A stretch of DNA of 61,295 bases from Legionellales bacterium (lineage in GTDB: Bacteria > Pseudomonadota > Gammaproteobacteria > Comchoanobacterales > Comchoanobacteraceae). The notes below the pieces were generated by a model. That model was not told the origin of the DNA and ran no database searches. It saw only the letters and a list, made by a program, of their open reading frames with translations. The stretch spans positions 1 through 61,295 of the forward strand of contig PBNF01000022.1 in NCBI GenBank assembly GCA_002722995.1, read 5' to 3'. The position numbers and the translations under genes are program-made. Of the stretch, positions 27,910 through 38,307 are shown piece after piece (position 1 is the stretch's first letter; each line of letters starts with the position of its first letter).

Positions 27910-29136
27910 TTAGGCTTCTGAATCAGAAGCCTTGACCGCTGAAGTCGCTGATTTGCTCTTTGTTTTCGTAGATTTTTTAGCAGCTGTTTTTCTTGCAGCA
28001 GATTCACCCTCAGTGGCTTTCGAAGCTGACTTCTTCGCTACAGTTTTTTTAGCAGCCGATTGACTGTCAGTAGGTTTTACGGAAGATTTCTTAGCTGTCG
28101 ATTTTTTCTCAGTCGATGCCCCTGCAGTTGTTTTTGTGGCTGACTTTTTGGCCGTAGTTTTTTTCGCAACCGGCTTGCTCTCAGTGGATTTTGCAGCAGA
28201 TTTTTTGGCCGTGGCTTTTTTCGGGGTGGATTGAGCATCAGTCGTTTTTTGAGTAGATTTTTCCGTAGCAGGCTCGCTATTGTTTACTGTTTCAGTCAGT
28301 TTATTGGCGGCAGGCTTTTTCGCAGCAGAATCACTGCTGGCTGCTTGCGATGTTACAACCGGTTCTCCTGAATTGATGACCTGGCCACTTGACTGCTCTT
28401 TACTTTGAGTTGTTTTCTTAACAATATTCGCTTGAGCTAAATCTGATTGCGCTTGACGCTCGGCAGATGCTGCAGCAATTTCATTTGAAAACAAATCAGT
28501 GTATAAGCTAATTGAGCGCATGGCGTCATCGTTGCCTGGAATCAAATAATTAATGTCATCTGGGTCCGAATTCGTATCAACCACACCAATAACCGGAATA
28601 CCTAACTTCTTAGCCTCAGCAACTGAAATTTTTTCCTGATTCACATCAATCACCAATAACATATCAGGCAAGGTATTCATGTCTTTGATACCGCCTAGTG
28701 TTGAATTGAGTTTATCAAGCTCTCGATGCATACTTAAGCGCTCTTTCTTGGTGTATCGGCTCAAATCTGCGTGTTCAATTTGATATTCTAAATCTTTTAA
28801 CCTTTTTACAGATTGACGGATGGTTTTGTAGTTTGTCAACATCCCCCCCAACCAACGGCGATTCACATATGGCATACCGCAAGCTTGAGCAGAGGATGCA
28901 ATCAAATCCTGTGCTGCGAACTTTGTTCCTACAAAAAGAATGGTGCCTCCTTGTGAAGCTACACCCTTTGCCGCATTTAAGGCTTGCTCTAATGCTACCT
29001 GTGTTTTTTCTAAATTAATAATGTGTAAACCTTGCCGAGCCCCATAAATAAATGGCCTCATTTTGGGGTTCCAATATTGGCAACTGTGCCCAAAATGAAC
29101 ACCTGCCTTAAGCAAATTCTTTAACGTAACTTTCAT
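27910..29136 (-). CDS. rpsB: Ribosomal protein S2 with long repeat tail
   Basis: Small-subunit protein needed for S1 binding. Residues 1-230 are ordinary S2 (AGVHFGHSCQYWNPKMRPFI, VNRRWLGGMLTNYKTI, LPGNDDA-like IPGNDDAMRSI). The protein continues for about 177 residues of Lys/Ala/Ser/Thr-rich sequence, giving 408 aa against the usual 230-260. The tail ends in about five 19-residue repeats (residues 306-400) of the form KKxTAKKSxxKxTxxxSxA, like histone H1 or AlgP tails. It is in frame with no intervening stop, and tsf follows normally, so it is probably made. An AGGAG ribosome binding site is present. The long leader before 29136 may carry the usual S2 autoregulation, but I cannot show it. 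Confidence 0.95.
   Translation of the reverse strand: MKVTLKNLLKAGVHFGHSCQYWNPKMRPFIYGARQGLHIINLEKTQVALEQALNAAKGVASQGGTILFVGTKFAAQDLIASSAQACGMPYVNRRWLGGMLTNYKTIRQSVKRLKDLEYQIEHADLSRYTKKERLSMHRELDKLNSTLGGIKDMNTLPDMLLVIDVNQEKISVAEAKKLGIPVIGVVDTNSDPDDINYLIPGNDDAMRSISLYTDLFSNEIAAASAERQAQSDLAQANIVKKTTQSKEQSSGQVINSGEPVVTSQAASSDSAAKKPAANKLTETVNNSEPATEKSTQKTTDAQSTPKKATAKKSAAKSTESKPVAKKTTAKKSATKTTAGASTEKKSTAKKSSVKPTDSQSAAKKTVAKKSASKATEGESAARKTAAKKSTKTKSKSATSAVKASDSEA
27937..28221 (-). repeat. 57-bp tandem repeats in the rpsB tail
   Basis: Five consecutive 57-bp units encode residues 306-324, 325-343, 344-362, 363-381 and 382-400 of S2. Each starts KK or RK and has an AKKS at positions 5-8. The units are degenerate in DNA but clear in protein, so the repeat is maintained at the amino acid level. 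Confidence 0.85.
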
Positions 29137-29367
29137 AGCATACTCCTGGGTTTAGTCGTCCATATGCCCCATTGACCAACTTGAAATCTATAAATTAAAT
29201 TTCGAAAGCACCCAGTCGAATGTGACGACACATGTACATGATAAAAGGTTAGATTGCATCACTTATATCACAATCAAAGCAAAATAAGCAAACATTTTAA
29301 TTCAGCTCATTCAAATGATTGTGGTACGGTAAAGATAATTCATATCGCATTTAAACGGGGTTATTCA

Positions 29368-30135
29368 ATGTCTGTGATTCTTAAAACATCAGAAGAAATT
29401 TCAAAGATGCGTATTGCAGGACAGTTAGCTGCCGACGTTTTAGAAATGATTCGGCCTTATGTCAAAGCCGGCGTCACCACTGATGAATTAAATACACGCT
29501 GCCATGACTATATTGTCAATGTTCAGGATGCTATTCCAGCTCCTTTAAATTATAAAGGCTTTCCAAAATCCATTTGTACTTCGGTCAATCATGTGGTCTG
29601 TCATGGCATTCCCAGCGATAAAGTCTTAAAAGATCAAGACATCATTAACATCGACGTCACTGTAATTAAAGAAGGGTACCATGGAGATACCAGTGCAATG
29701 TTTTGTGTTGGAACCCCTTCAAAGCTCGCTCAACGGCTGATTGACACCACTTACGAATCCCTCAAGAAAGCCATCAATATTGTAAAACCTGGTACTACCC
29801 TAGGTGATATAGGACATATCATTCAAACACAAGCTCATGCTGCGGGCTTCTCGGTAGTTCGTGAATTCTGTGGTCATGGCATCGGCCGAACATTTCATGA
29901 AGACCCTCATGTTCTACATTACGGAAAAGCAGGTCATGGGCTTGTTTTAGAACCTGGCATGACCTTCACCATTGAGCCTATGCTCAATGCAGGACGACGA
30001 TTTGTGAAAACTTTATCTGATGATTGGACTGTTGTAACCCGTGACCGCTCATTATCTGCTCAGTGGGAACACACTTTGGCTGTTACTGAATCAGGGGTTG
30101 AGATTTTAACACTTAGAAGTGATGAATCAATTTAA
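29368..30135 (+). CDS. map: Methionine aminopeptidase, type I
   Basis: Removes the initiator Met from nascent proteins. The 255-aa product has the dinuclear metal ligands in INIDVTVIKEGYHGDTSAMF (two Asp), EFCGHGIGRTFHEDP (His), TIEPML (Glu) and WEHTLAV (Glu). I chose ATG 29368 with CGGGG upstream; the 38-residue extension to 29254 lacks family support. It is divergent from rpsB, as in E. coli. Confidence 0.96.
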   Translation: MSVILKTSEEISKMRIAGQLAADVLEMIRPYVKAGVTTDELNTRCHDYIVNVQDAIPAPLNYKGFPKSICTSVNHVVCHGIPSDKVLKDQDIINIDVTVIKEGYHGDTSAMFCVGTPSKLAQRLIDTTYESLKKAINIVKPGTTLGDIGHIIQTQAHAAGFSVVREFCGHGIGRTFHEDPHVLHYGKAGHGLVLEPGMTFTIEPMLNAGRRFVKTLSDDWTVVTRDRSLSAQWEHTLAVTESGVEILTLRSDESI

Positions 30136-30638
30136 TCTTGATGCGCCCTAAAATGAGCCATATGTTTTAAAACAGGCCCTATAAACAAGCCAGAACATAT
30201 TCCAGAGACACCTAAAGATTCAAACATAAATGTAGCACCTTGGGCCAGATCAGGGTAACGACCTTGAATATATCCAAAATAGTATTTGGCAGAAAAAATC
30301 ATCATGATTTGGAAAAAAGGCAACTTGCTACCTGGAACAAAAACACGTGCTGGATTCAAAGCATACTGGTATTGAATATAACCAGCGTAGACGCGGCCTA
30401 ATACAACCCCTGATATAAACCCTATCATTAAATAACTGATCGACTGAAGGCTCCAACCAAAATGCATCCACATTGATTCTATCGCCATCGCGAGAAACAC
30501 TGCTGGAAAAATCAACATCACCTTAAAAGGCACCCACTGATCCTTGAAATACTGGACCCCTTTATACATGAGAAATACAAATAAAACATACACCCAAATC
30601 GGTGTATGCTGAATTAAAGCCCATACAAAATCTAACAT
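30132..30638 (-). CDS. Small inner-membrane protein, possibly DUF6622-like
   Basis: The 168-aa product has four to five hydrophobic segments and a conserved-looking centre (LNPARVFVPGSKLPFFQIMMIFSAKYYFGY). This resembles a family of small uncharacterised membrane proteins of Legionella-type bacteria; the DUF assignment is from memory and unsure. ATG 30638 is supported by GAGAGGG. It converges on map with a 4-base overlap and is divergent from the malic enzyme gene. Function unknown. Confidence 0.6.
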   Translation of the reverse strand: MLDFVWALIQHTPIWVYVLFVFLMYKGVQYFKDQWVPFKVMLIFPAVFLAMAIESMWMHFGWSLQSISYLMIGFISGVVLGRVYAGYIQYQYALNPARVFVPGSKLPFFQIMMIFSAKYYFGYIQGRYPDLAQGATFMFESLGVSGICSGLFIGPVLKHMAHFRAHQD

Positions 30639-30738
30639 TATAGCCCTCTCACACTGCAAGGTTCATCCATGATTGTTTAGCACAATCTGTTGTTAAAAGA
30701 CTATACTGTATTTTGAAATATATTATAAGAGTATTGGT

Positions 30739-32391
30739 ATGCCTCATGATCAAACATCTGAGTTTTATTCAGAATATAGAAGAAGTTTAAATGCTCAATA
30801 CAATAAAAGTACGGGATTTACAGAGCATGAACGTGAATTATTTAAACTCCAAGGAGGATTACCTGAATCCCAACAAACATTAGACCAACAGGCAGAGCAA
30901 GCTTATGCTCAATACCAAAAACATACCTCTGATCTCACAAAACATTTTATGCTATCTAATCTAATGCTCAATCATCAAACACTCTATTTTTATTTGCTTC
31001 AAAAACATTTAGAGGAAATGCTGCCCATTGTTTATACCCCGACGGTTGGATCTGCTGTACTGGATTACCCCAACCACTTAATCATGCCGGGTGGACTTTA
31101 CTTATCACCCACTTATCATGGAAAGATTGAGCACTGTCTTCAAAACCTGAATAACACTGAAATTGATATTATTGTATTAACCGATGGAGAAGCCATTTTG
31201 GGCCTTGGAGATCAAGGGGTTTCTGGAATGAAAATCTGCATGGCTAAATGTGCTGTTTACAGCCTATGTGGCGGCATTGACCCTCAAAAAACATTGCCGA
31301 TCATGCTCGATGTTGGAACAGATAACGAACGATTACTCAACCATCCATTATACCCAGGGATCAAATCACCTAGATTACGAGGCAAAGCCTATTTTAATTT
31401 TATAGATCACGTGATAAAAAAACTACATCAACAGTTTCCTAATGCACTCTATCATTGGGAAGATTTTGGACGCGCTCATGCGGAAAGACATTTAAAAAAA
31501 CACAGCAAAAACCTCTGCAGTTTTAATGATGACATACAAGGCACTGGCGCTGTTGCATTAGCAACCATCTTAGCGGCCTGTCAAGCCAACTCTACTGAAC
31601 TCAAAAAACAAACTTTTTTAATTTTTGGTGCAGGCACTGCGGGCATTGGTATTGCTGAATGCATCGAGCAAGCTTTAAAGAAAAACGGATTATCTGAACG
31701 CAACAGCCGACTTCGTATTTGGCTCATTGATCAAAAGGGTTTAATTACGGATCAAATGAAAGGATTAACCCAAGGTCAAAAGCGCTACGCAAAACCTCAC
31801 AGTAAAATCATGCGTTGGAACATTAATACTGATGAATCCATTGGTCTTCATGCCGTCATAAAAAATGCAAAACCAACTGTTTTAATTGGATGTTCAGCCC
31901 TGCGTAGCGCTTTTGATGAACAGGCCATTCAACTCATGATGAAATATACAGATCACCCGATTATTTTGCCACTTTCTAATCCAACAGAACGTGCAGAAGC
32001 TAACCCCAGCGATTTAATCAAATGGACATCAGGTCAAGCTCGTATTGCAACAGGATCTCCTTTCCCACCTGTTGATTATCAAGGACAAGCTTTTCTGATT
32101 TCTCAATGTAATAACGCAATGATTTACCCAGGGATTGGATTAGGTCGAAGCGTATCACGTGCAACACATATCACAGATAACATGATTTGGGCAGCCAGTA
32201 CGGCTCTGAGCCAATGTTATCGTGACAACCATCAACCTGGACATGCCTTACTGCCAACTTGGAACCATATTCACCTCGCCAGCCTTAATATCGCTGAAGC
32301 AGTTGCACAACAAGCTTATCTAGATGGCGTCTCTGAATTGAACATCACACGTGATGATATTCAAACATTCATGTGGGTCCCCAAATACTAA
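30739..32391 (+). CDS. maeA: NAD-dependent malic enzyme
   Basis: Oxidative decarboxylation of malate to pyruvate and CO2, linking the TCA cycle to pyruvate. The 550-aa product has the family landmarks: EEMLPIVYTPTVGSAV, VVLTDGEAILGLGDQG-type sequence (IIVLTDGEAILGLGDQGV), FGRAHAERHL, the metal site SFNDDIQGTGAVALATI, and the Rossmann FGAGTAGIGIAE. Full length (E. coli SfcA is 565). With ald and putA it fits amino acid and C4-acid catabolism. Confidence 0.95.
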   Translation: MPHDQTSEFYSEYRRSLNAQYNKSTGFTEHERELFKLQGGLPESQQTLDQQAEQAYAQYQKHTSDLTKHFMLSNLMLNHQTLYFYLLQKHLEEMLPIVYTPTVGSAVLDYPNHLIMPGGLYLSPTYHGKIEHCLQNLNNTEIDIIVLTDGEAILGLGDQGVSGMKICMAKCAVYSLCGGIDPQKTLPIMLDVGTDNERLLNHPLYPGIKSPRLRGKAYFNFIDHVIKKLHQQFPNALYHWEDFGRAHAERHLKKHSKNLCSFNDDIQGTGAVALATILAACQANSTELKKQTFLIFGAGTAGIGIAECIEQALKKNGLSERNSRLRIWLIDQKGLITDQMKGLTQGQKRYAKPHSKIMRWNINTDESIGLHAVIKNAKPTVLIGCSALRSAFDEQAIQLMMKYTDHPIILPLSNPTERAEANPSDLIKWTSGQARIATGSPFPPVDYQGQAFLISQCNNAMIYPGIGLGRSVSRATHITDNMIWAASTALSQCYRDNHQPGHALLPTWNHIHLASLNIAEAVAQQAYLDGVSELNITRDDIQTFMWVPKY

Positions 32392-32459
32392 ACGCCTCTA
32401 GAATCATTGAAGTTCAACTCAGTCATCGTTAAACTATTTTTTTCAAAGGATGGACTCTC

Positions 32460-33773
32460 ATGAAAATCATTATCTTAGGCAGCACTACACTCAGTTTAGC
32501 ATTAGCAGATGCTTTAAGTCGTGAGCAGCACGATATTACACTGATCGGAACCGACGAGCGAACCCTAACTACGGCAGCACAGTACCTCGACATCAAAATC
32601 ATGGTAGACATGCCAACTTATCCTCATATATTAAGACAAGCGGATGCTGCAAATGCAGATATACTCATTGCCGTCACTGATAGTGATGAGATGAATATGG
32701 TTGCGTGTCAAATCGCTTATTCATTATTCAACATTCCAATCAAAATTGCACGCATTCGCACTGAACATTACTTTACACGTGATGAATTATTCAGTGATCA
32801 TAACTTACCAATTGATGTCTTCATTCACCCCGACCAGCTGATTGCACAAGCTGTTGCACAGGCAGTTGAATCTACACATATGATTCAACATGAACGTTTT
32901 AACGATACAGAATGTCATGTGTGTCTTTATCGCCTCACCTCTGAAAGCCCTCTTTGTGGCCAATCCATTGAGTCTATTGAATCAAACACCCCGATGACCC
33001 TTGCGATGTTAAGGCGTGCACGTCGATACTACCCCATTAAACCAGACACCCTCTGCAAACCTAATGATGAACTTTGCTTGATTGGAAATGCCTCTACACT
33101 TGACCCGATTCGTTTACAGCACCATTCCCATAAAACCAGCATCATCATTTCTGGTGGAAATGCTACTGGCCTATATCTGGCTCATCAACTCAGCCACCAA
33201 CATCAAATCAAATTGATTGAGCCTGAGCTTCAACGCTGCCAAATGCTCTCAAAAGAACTGCCCAATGTTACAGTTTTACAAGGTGATGCCAGTGACGATC
33301 GTTTACTCAAAGAGGAGCACATTGAGGACAGTGATATTTTTTGCGCGATCACTACAGATGATGAGGACAACATTTTAAATGCACTTCAAGCGAAACACCT
33401 CGGTGCAAAAAAGACCATTGCACTGATTCAACGTGACAATTATCTTGCTATGTTAAATCACCGAATTCTTGATATTGCACTATCACCTCAACACATCATT
33501 TTATCAAGCATTTTACCTCATAGCCGTTCGGAAGCAACGCACAATACCATCCCTTTACGATGGCCACATGCTGAAGTCATTGCAATACCCGGTCAGGCTT
33601 ATCTAAACATTAGGCAACGCACACAACCCAAATGGCGAATCTGTGGCATCATCCGCAATACTCAATATTATCCTATGCAGGATCTGTCAACATTAACCCC
33701 TTCTGATAAAGTGATTTGCTTCGTTTCAGAACATAGCGAACTCATGGCACTGCAAACCCATCTGAACCTTTAA
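32460..33773 (+). CDS. trkA: Trk potassium uptake regulatory protein TrkA
   Basis: Cytoplasmic NAD(H)-binding subunit that gates the TrkH/TrkG potassium channel. The 437-aa product has two RCK repeats: an N-terminal Rossmann start (MKIIILGSTTLSLALADAL) with a TrkA-C domain, and a second Rossmann start (SIIISGGNATGLYLAHQL) with its TrkA-C domain. AAAGGA precedes the ATG. The partner trkH lies in the window at 46424-47878. Confidence 0.92.
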   Translation: MKIIILGSTTLSLALADALSREQHDITLIGTDERTLTTAAQYLDIKIMVDMPTYPHILRQADAANADILIAVTDSDEMNMVACQIAYSLFNIPIKIARIRTEHYFTRDELFSDHNLPIDVFIHPDQLIAQAVAQAVESTHMIQHERFNDTECHVCLYRLTSESPLCGQSIESIESNTPMTLAMLRRARRYYPIKPDTLCKPNDELCLIGNASTLDPIRLQHHSHKTSIIISGGNATGLYLAHQLSHQHQIKLIEPELQRCQMLSKELPNVTVLQGDASDDRLLKEEHIEDSDIFCAITTDDEDNILNALQAKHLGAKKTIALIQRDNYLAMLNHRILDIALSPQHIILSSILPHSRSEATHNTIPLRWPHAEVIAIPGQAYLNIRQRTQPKWRICGIIRNTQYYPMQDLSTLTPSDKVICFVSEHSELMALQTHLNL

Positions 33774-33911
33774 TCCGTGGCTTATCCAATACACATTATT
33801 TAATATGCTGAGCTCTAGATGTTAACTTCTGTCCGGTTGATTCGCCTACTCAAGTCCTACTGTGGTCTTTCTAATATTACGAGCAGATCGAATAGAAACT
33901 TTATGTTATAA

Positions 33912-34346
33912 ATGAAGCCTGATTTGCTCAAGGTTAAGGGTCATTTGGATTATTATCACACACACACTTGCACACGATTGGCTGTCATACTCTTCCTTGT
34001 GATGTGTGGTGTCCTTGTGTGTTTGAGCACCTGCTTTTCAATCATACCGATCACTTGTATAGTCAGCATGTTGTATGTCATGTATCATGGTTTAAACTTT
34101 TGCAGAATCGCTGCCTTAAAAACACACCCTCAAAGCATCCAATCACTGCAATTAGATTCAATGGGGCAATTTTGGATTGAAACCTTGAGCCAAACTCGAC
34201 ACCCTGTAAAGCTGATTCATGCTTGGATTGGATCTTATGGATTTTGGGCTTGTTTTCAGGCCGGCACGCACATCTTCATCGTCATGAGCTGTGATGATTT
34301 ACCTTCCAATAAAATCCGATGCCATTTTAATCTAAATGGCTCATGA
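33912..34346 (+). CDS. Small membrane protein, YgfX/CptA-like layout
   Basis: The 144-aa product has two adjacent membrane segments (about residues 22-43 and 45-62), then a beta-rich domain with a LQLDSMGQFWIE strand, and ends near IFIVMSCDDLPSNKIRCHF. The order of two segments, a Leu-rich strand and a terminal D-x-L...R motif resembles YgfX (CptA), a small protein usually next to sdhE. No sdhE is here, so the assignment is tentative. No strong ribosome binding site. Confidence 0.4.
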   Translation: MKPDLLKVKGHLDYYHTHTCTRLAVILFLVMCGVLVCLSTCFSIIPITCIVSMLYVMYHGLNFCRIAALKTHPQSIQSLQLDSMGQFWIETLSQTRHPVKLIHAWIGSYGFWACFQAGTHIFIVMSCDDLPSNKIRCHFNLNGS

Positions 34347-34883
34347 TATGAGATAAAACAGATAGGGTTAAAGGACTATACGAACGATTAAAAAGACATA
34401 TACAATCTTCAAAGACCTTAAGATCATACTTGATACGATCACGCGATTTCATTCACACCACATTAAATGAAGCAACGCGGCTTCAATCAAGACGTTAAAA
34501 CACCGATTTTAAAACTTGATGAGTCGTCATCCTTAAAGAAAACCAGCGTTCACTGGATCTATTGCTCGAGTACAAACATGATCAGCTCAGTATGGTCAAT
34601 CAGCCCCCTTGGTGATGAGTTATACCTTGGCTATCTCAATGGTTTAAACCTCTCATCGGACACTCAAGTCTCAACACTATTTTAACATGGCTCAGCTGTG
34701 TTAAACCTTCAGAGGGCCCTATAAAAGCTGGAGATTCATTTTTAATTCATTGCACACTCTGGAAAAACAGTGCAAAATATTCAAACTTCGTATCAAAAGA
34801 TCATCTGATACAAGGGCCACTCTTGCTCGATCGATCAGCTTTATCGTATGATATGATTGCATTTATTCATTTTAAGGCTCTCT
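34347..34883. other. Region upstream of lepA with broken reading frames
   Basis: No firm gene. A 72-codon plus-strand frame (34467-34685) is followed in another frame by an open stretch 34619-34924 that reads like protein (LTWLSCVKPSEGPIKAGDSF) but has no start before 34853. This may be a frameshifted remnant or chance. The last 60 bases hold a candidate lepA promoter. Confidence 0.3.
34823..34852 (+). promoter_or_regulatory. Candidate promoter of the lepA operon
   Basis: TTGCTC (34823-34828), an 18-base spacer and TATGAT (34847-34852). The start would lie near 34859, 25 bases upstream of the lepA ATG. Moderate consensus match only. Confidence 0.4.
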
Positions 34884-36689
34884 ATGCACCTCATTCGAAA
34901 TTTCTCTATTATTGCACATATTGATCATGGGAAATCAACTTTAGCCGACTGTTTGATTCGACACTGTGGTGGACTTTCTGAACGTGAAATGAAAACACAA
35001 GTCTTAGACAATATGGCCCTTGAGCGAGAACGCGGCATTACCATTAAATCTCAGAGCGTTACACTCTACTACACTGCTCAAGACTCAAACACCTATCAAC
35101 TGAACATTATTGATACCCCTGGGCATGTCGATTTTGCCTATGAAGTTTCGCGTTCACTGGCTGCTTGTGAAGGCGCACTTTTAGTGGTTGATGCCGCACA
35201 AGGGGTTGAAGCACAAACTGTTTCTGTGTGTTACACCGCAATTGATCAAAATTTAGACATTCTCCCCGTGTTAAACAAAGTGGATTTACCTCAAGCTGAT
35301 TGTGAAAAAGTACAATTAGAAATTGAAGAAATCATTGGCATTGATGCACAGTTAGCTTGTAAAATTAGCGCAAAGCGCAACGAAGGCATCGAAGCATTGC
35401 TCGAGGAGATCATTCAGGGTATTCCAGCCCCTCAAGGTGATGCTGAAGCCCCCCTTCAAGCATTGATCATTGACTCTTGGTTTGACCAATACCTTGGTGT
35501 TGTCTCATTGATCCGGATTCAATCTGGAACCCTTCGTACCCAGCAATCAATTCAAACTTTATCCAATGGCGCCACTCATTTGGTTGATGAAATTGGAATT
35601 TTCACACCTAAAAAAACGCCTAAAGATGTCCTGCATTGTGGAGAAGTGGGTTACTTAATTGCTGGGATTAAAGATGTCCACGCAGCCCCTGTAGGGGATA
35701 CCATTACCAGCACTCAAAACCCCTCAAAATTACCGCTTAAGGGGTTCAAAAAAGTTCAACCACAAGTCTTTGCTGGACTCTTTCCAATTCAAGCAGACAC
35801 TTATCATGCTTTTCGAGATGCACTTGAAAAACTAAGTCTCAATGATGCTTCTTTGACCTATACCCCAGAAAATTCTGAAGCCTTAGGGCTAGGCTTTCGA
35901 TGTGGATTTCTGGGCATGTTACACATGGAAATCATTCAGGAACGATTAGAACGTGAATATAACTTGGAGTTAATCACCACTGCTCCTACCGTGATTGTTG
36001 AAATGGTCCATCGTGATGGAACACTTCATCATGTCAGTAGTCCAAGCGAATTACCTGAACCTAATCATATTCAAGAAATTAGAGAGCCTATTGCCATTGC
36101 CAATATATTAACGCCTCAGGACTATGTGGGCCCAATTCTAACACTCTGTGAGGAAAAACGTGGTGTCCAAAAAAACCTACAAGTGTTAGGTCAACAAATG
36201 TCTATTACCTACGAAATCCCAATGAATGAGATTGTGATGGACTTTTTTGATCGCATTAAATCCGTCAGCCGTGGCTTTGCTTCCTTAGATTATCATTTTG
36301 TCCGTTATCAACCGGCTCAATTGGTTAAACTAGATGTCTTGATCAATGGTGATAAAGTTGATGCCTTGGCTTCAATTGTTCATAAAGATCATGCCGAAAA
36401 AACAGGCCGTGCTTTAGTCGTTCGGTTGAAATCACTGATTCCAAGACAAATGTTTTCAATCGCGATTCAAGCAGCCATTGGTGGCCATATTATCTGTCGT
36501 GAAACCATTGGTGCTTTAAGAAAGAATGTTACAGCGAAATGTTATGGTGGAGATGTATCTCGTAAGAAAAAATTACTTAAAAAGCAAGCGGCAGGAAAAA
36601 AACGAATGAAACAAGTAGGTTCTGTTCATATTCCTCAGGAAGCATTCTTGACCGTTTTAAAACATGATGAAAGTGGGGATTCAAAATGA
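34884..36689 (+). CDS. lepA: Elongation factor 4 (LepA)
   Basis: Ribosome-associated GTPase affecting initiation and back-translocation. The 601-aa product has [12 protein letters not shown] (P-loop), the switch I segment around [46 protein letters not shown], and the C-terminal LepA-specific domain ending with [22 protein letters not shown] 34884 is chosen, with AAGG upstream; nine extra residues from 34857 are unlikely. First gene of lepA-lepB-rnc-era-recO-hemD. Confidence 0.97.
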   Translation: MHLIRNFSIIAHIDHGKSTLADCLIRHCGGLSEREMKTQVLDNMALERERGITIKSQSVTLYYTAQDSNTYQLNIIDTPGHVDFAYEVSRSLAACEGALLVVDAAQGVEAQTVSVCYTAIDQNLDILPVLNKVDLPQADCEKVQLEIEEIIGIDAQLACKISAKRNEGIEALLEEIIQGIPAPQGDAEAPLQALIIDSWFDQYLGVVSLIRIQSGTLRTQQSIQTLSNGATHLVDEIGIFTPKKTPKDVLHCGEVGYLIAGIKDVHAAPVGDTITSTQNPSKLPLKGFKKVQPQVFAGLFPIQADTYHAFRDALEKLSLNDASLTYTPENSEALGLGFRCGFLGMLHMEIIQERLEREYNLELITTAPTVIVEMVHRDGTLHHVSSPSELPEPNHIQEIREPIAIANILTPQDYVGPILTLCEEKRGVQKNLQVLGQQMSITYEIPMNEIVMDFFDRIKSVSRGFASLDYHFVRYQPAQLVKLDVLINGDKVDALASIVHKDHAEKTGRALVVRLKSLIPRQMFSIAIQAAIGGHIICRETIGALRKNVTAKCYGGDVSRKKKLLKKQAAGKKRMKQVGSVHIPQEAFLTVLKHDESGDSK

Positions 36690-37624
36690 ATTTAAATCTG
36701 TTAACCTTACTCACCTTACTCGGCGGGTTTTTTTGTCTCATTATACACACACATTATCAAGATAAAGAAAAACCTGCTGGGCTGGACCTATTGTACACTG
36801 TCGAAATTCTAGCCATTGCAATAATCGTGATTCAATGGCTAGGCATTGAACTTGCACTGACCGCAACAACCCTTATTTTTGCTCCTTATTTTTACTGGGC
36901 AAAGCGTCGATTGAATCAAGGACGACTCACTGAAGACAGCCTGCATTATCAATTGGCCACAACGTTCCCCATTTTATTGCTGCTATGGGGGATTCGCTCT
37001 TTCGTTGTGCAACCTTATCGTGTCCCTTCAGGTTCATTAGAACCGACTGTCCGAATTGGTGATTTCATATTGGTTAACCAATTTAAATATGGCCTTCAGT
37101 TTCCAGTATCTCATCATATTCTTTGGTCAGGTCATCCTCCACAACGAGGTGATATTGCTTTATTTAGATGGCCTAAAAATCCCGACATTATTTTTGTAAA
37201 ACGAGTCATTGGTTTGCCTGGAGATCATATTCAATATCGGAATCAGACCCTCTTTATCAATGGCGCGGCAGTTAAACGCACCCACTGCCATGCGGCTCAA
37301 TTTAAAGATCCTAATGCCACACTTGTAACACCTGTTAAAACTTGCTTAGAAAAACTTCCTAATGGACCTCAACATCATGTTTATTATAATCGATCAGATA
37401 CCGCTATTGCTTCAGGTGATTGGGTTGTCCCCGAGCATCATTACTTTATGATGGGAGATAACCGTGACAACAGTAATGATTCACGATTTTGGGGCAGTGT
37501 GCCGCGTCAGGCGCTCATCGGTCAAGCTTTATGGGTCTGGCTAAGCTTTGATGGAATAGCTTGGAAACAACATGATTTCAAACACCTCATTCGATGGCAC
37601 CGCATTGGCACACGGATTCAATGA
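36686..37624 (+). CDS. lepB: Signal peptidase I
   Basis: Membrane serine protease that removes Sec/Tat signal peptides. The 312-aa product has two N-terminal membrane segments, then [21 protein letters not shown] with the catalytic Ser (the usual Met after it is Leu), [12 protein letters not shown] with the catalytic Lys, and [16 protein letters not shown]. Overlaps lepA by 4 bases and rnc by 4. Confidence 0.95.
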   Translation: MNLNLLTLLTLLGGFFCLIIHTHYQDKEKPAGLDLLYTVEILAIAIIVIQWLGIELALTATTLIFAPYFYWAKRRLNQGRLTEDSLHYQLATTFPILLLLWGIRSFVVQPYRVPSGSLEPTVRIGDFILVNQFKYGLQFPVSHHILWSGHPPQRGDIALFRWPKNPDIIFVKRVIGLPGDHIQYRNQTLFINGAAVKRTHCHAAQFKDPNATLVTPVKTCLEKLPNGPQHHVYYNRSDTAIASGDWVVPEHHYFMMGDNRDNSNDSRFWGSVPRQALIGQALWVWLSFDGIAWKQHDFKHLIRWHRIGTRIQ

Positions 37625-38307
37625 TGAACGAACAAGCCTTGGCGCATGCCCTTCAATATCGTTTCACCCATACAGATTTTCTAAAACTGGCACTGACCCA
37701 TCGCAGCATGGGACCTCCTCATAATCAACGCCTTGAATTTTTAGGTGATTCTATTTTAGGCTGTATCATTGCAACCTACCTATATCAAACCTATCCAGAC
37801 GCTCCAGAAGGCCTGCTCAGTCAATTTCGGGCTCATTTAGTGAATCGAACCACATTGGCTCGACTGACTCATCGCCTTAAGCTACATCATCACATGATCT
37901 TAGGCACTGGGGAATCTATTCACACCTTAACAGAGGCCACTTGCGCAGATTTACTTGAAGCATTGATTGGGGCTATTTTTCTAGACAGCAATATTGAAAC
38001 ATGCCAACAATGTATTTATGCGTGGTATGCGGATGAATTTAGCGCACTATTGACACACACGCCTGTTATCAAAGATCATAAATCACAATTACAAGAATGG
38101 ACACAAGCCCATCAAGTCTCACGCCCTATTTACAACATTGATCATACCGTAGGTCCTGAGCATCATCCTACATTTCATGTACACTGTACCCTTCAACACC
38201 TGAACCAAACCCTCAGTGGACAAGGACCTTCTAAACGTGCAGCAGAGCAACAAGCAGCCCATAAGATGCTCAACTGGCTTAAACACCATGGACATCATCA
38301 TGACTGA
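37621..38307 (+). CDS. rnc: Ribonuclease III
   Basis: Cleaves double-stranded RNA in rRNA and mRNA processing. The 228-aa product has the catalytic signature RLEFLGDSILG, the downstream acidic cluster ADLLEALIGAIFLD, and a C-terminal double-strand RNA-binding domain (KSQLQEWTQAHQVSRPIY ... GPSKRAAEQQAAHKML). Start chosen at ATG 37621 overlapping the lepB stop; an immediately adjacent ATG at 37624 is equally possible. Confidence 0.96.
   Translation: MMNEQALAHALQYRFTHTDFLKLALTHRSMGPPHNQRLEFLGDSILGCIIATYLYQTYPDAPEGLLSQFRAHLVNRTTLARLTHRLKLHHHMILGTGESIHTLTEATCADLLEALIGAIFLDSNIETCQQCIYAWYADEFSALLTHTPVIKDHKSQLQEWTQAHQVSRPIYNIDHTVGPEHHPTFHVHCTLQHLNQTLSGQGPSKRAAEQQAAHKMLNWLKHHGHHHD

Noticed and set aside
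27937..28221. S2 tail as a frameshift or assembly artefact
   Set aside because: The tail is one continuous frame, with amino-acid-level repeats and a normal downstream gene; a real extension is simpler, though resequencing would settle it.
29254..29367. 38-residue N-terminal extension of methionine aminopeptidase
   Set aside because: Not family-like; ATG 29368 has a ribosome binding site and matches the usual start.
30132..30135. Overlap of map and the convergent membrane protein gene as an error
   Set aside because: A 4-base convergent overlap of stop codons is common and both proteins are complete.
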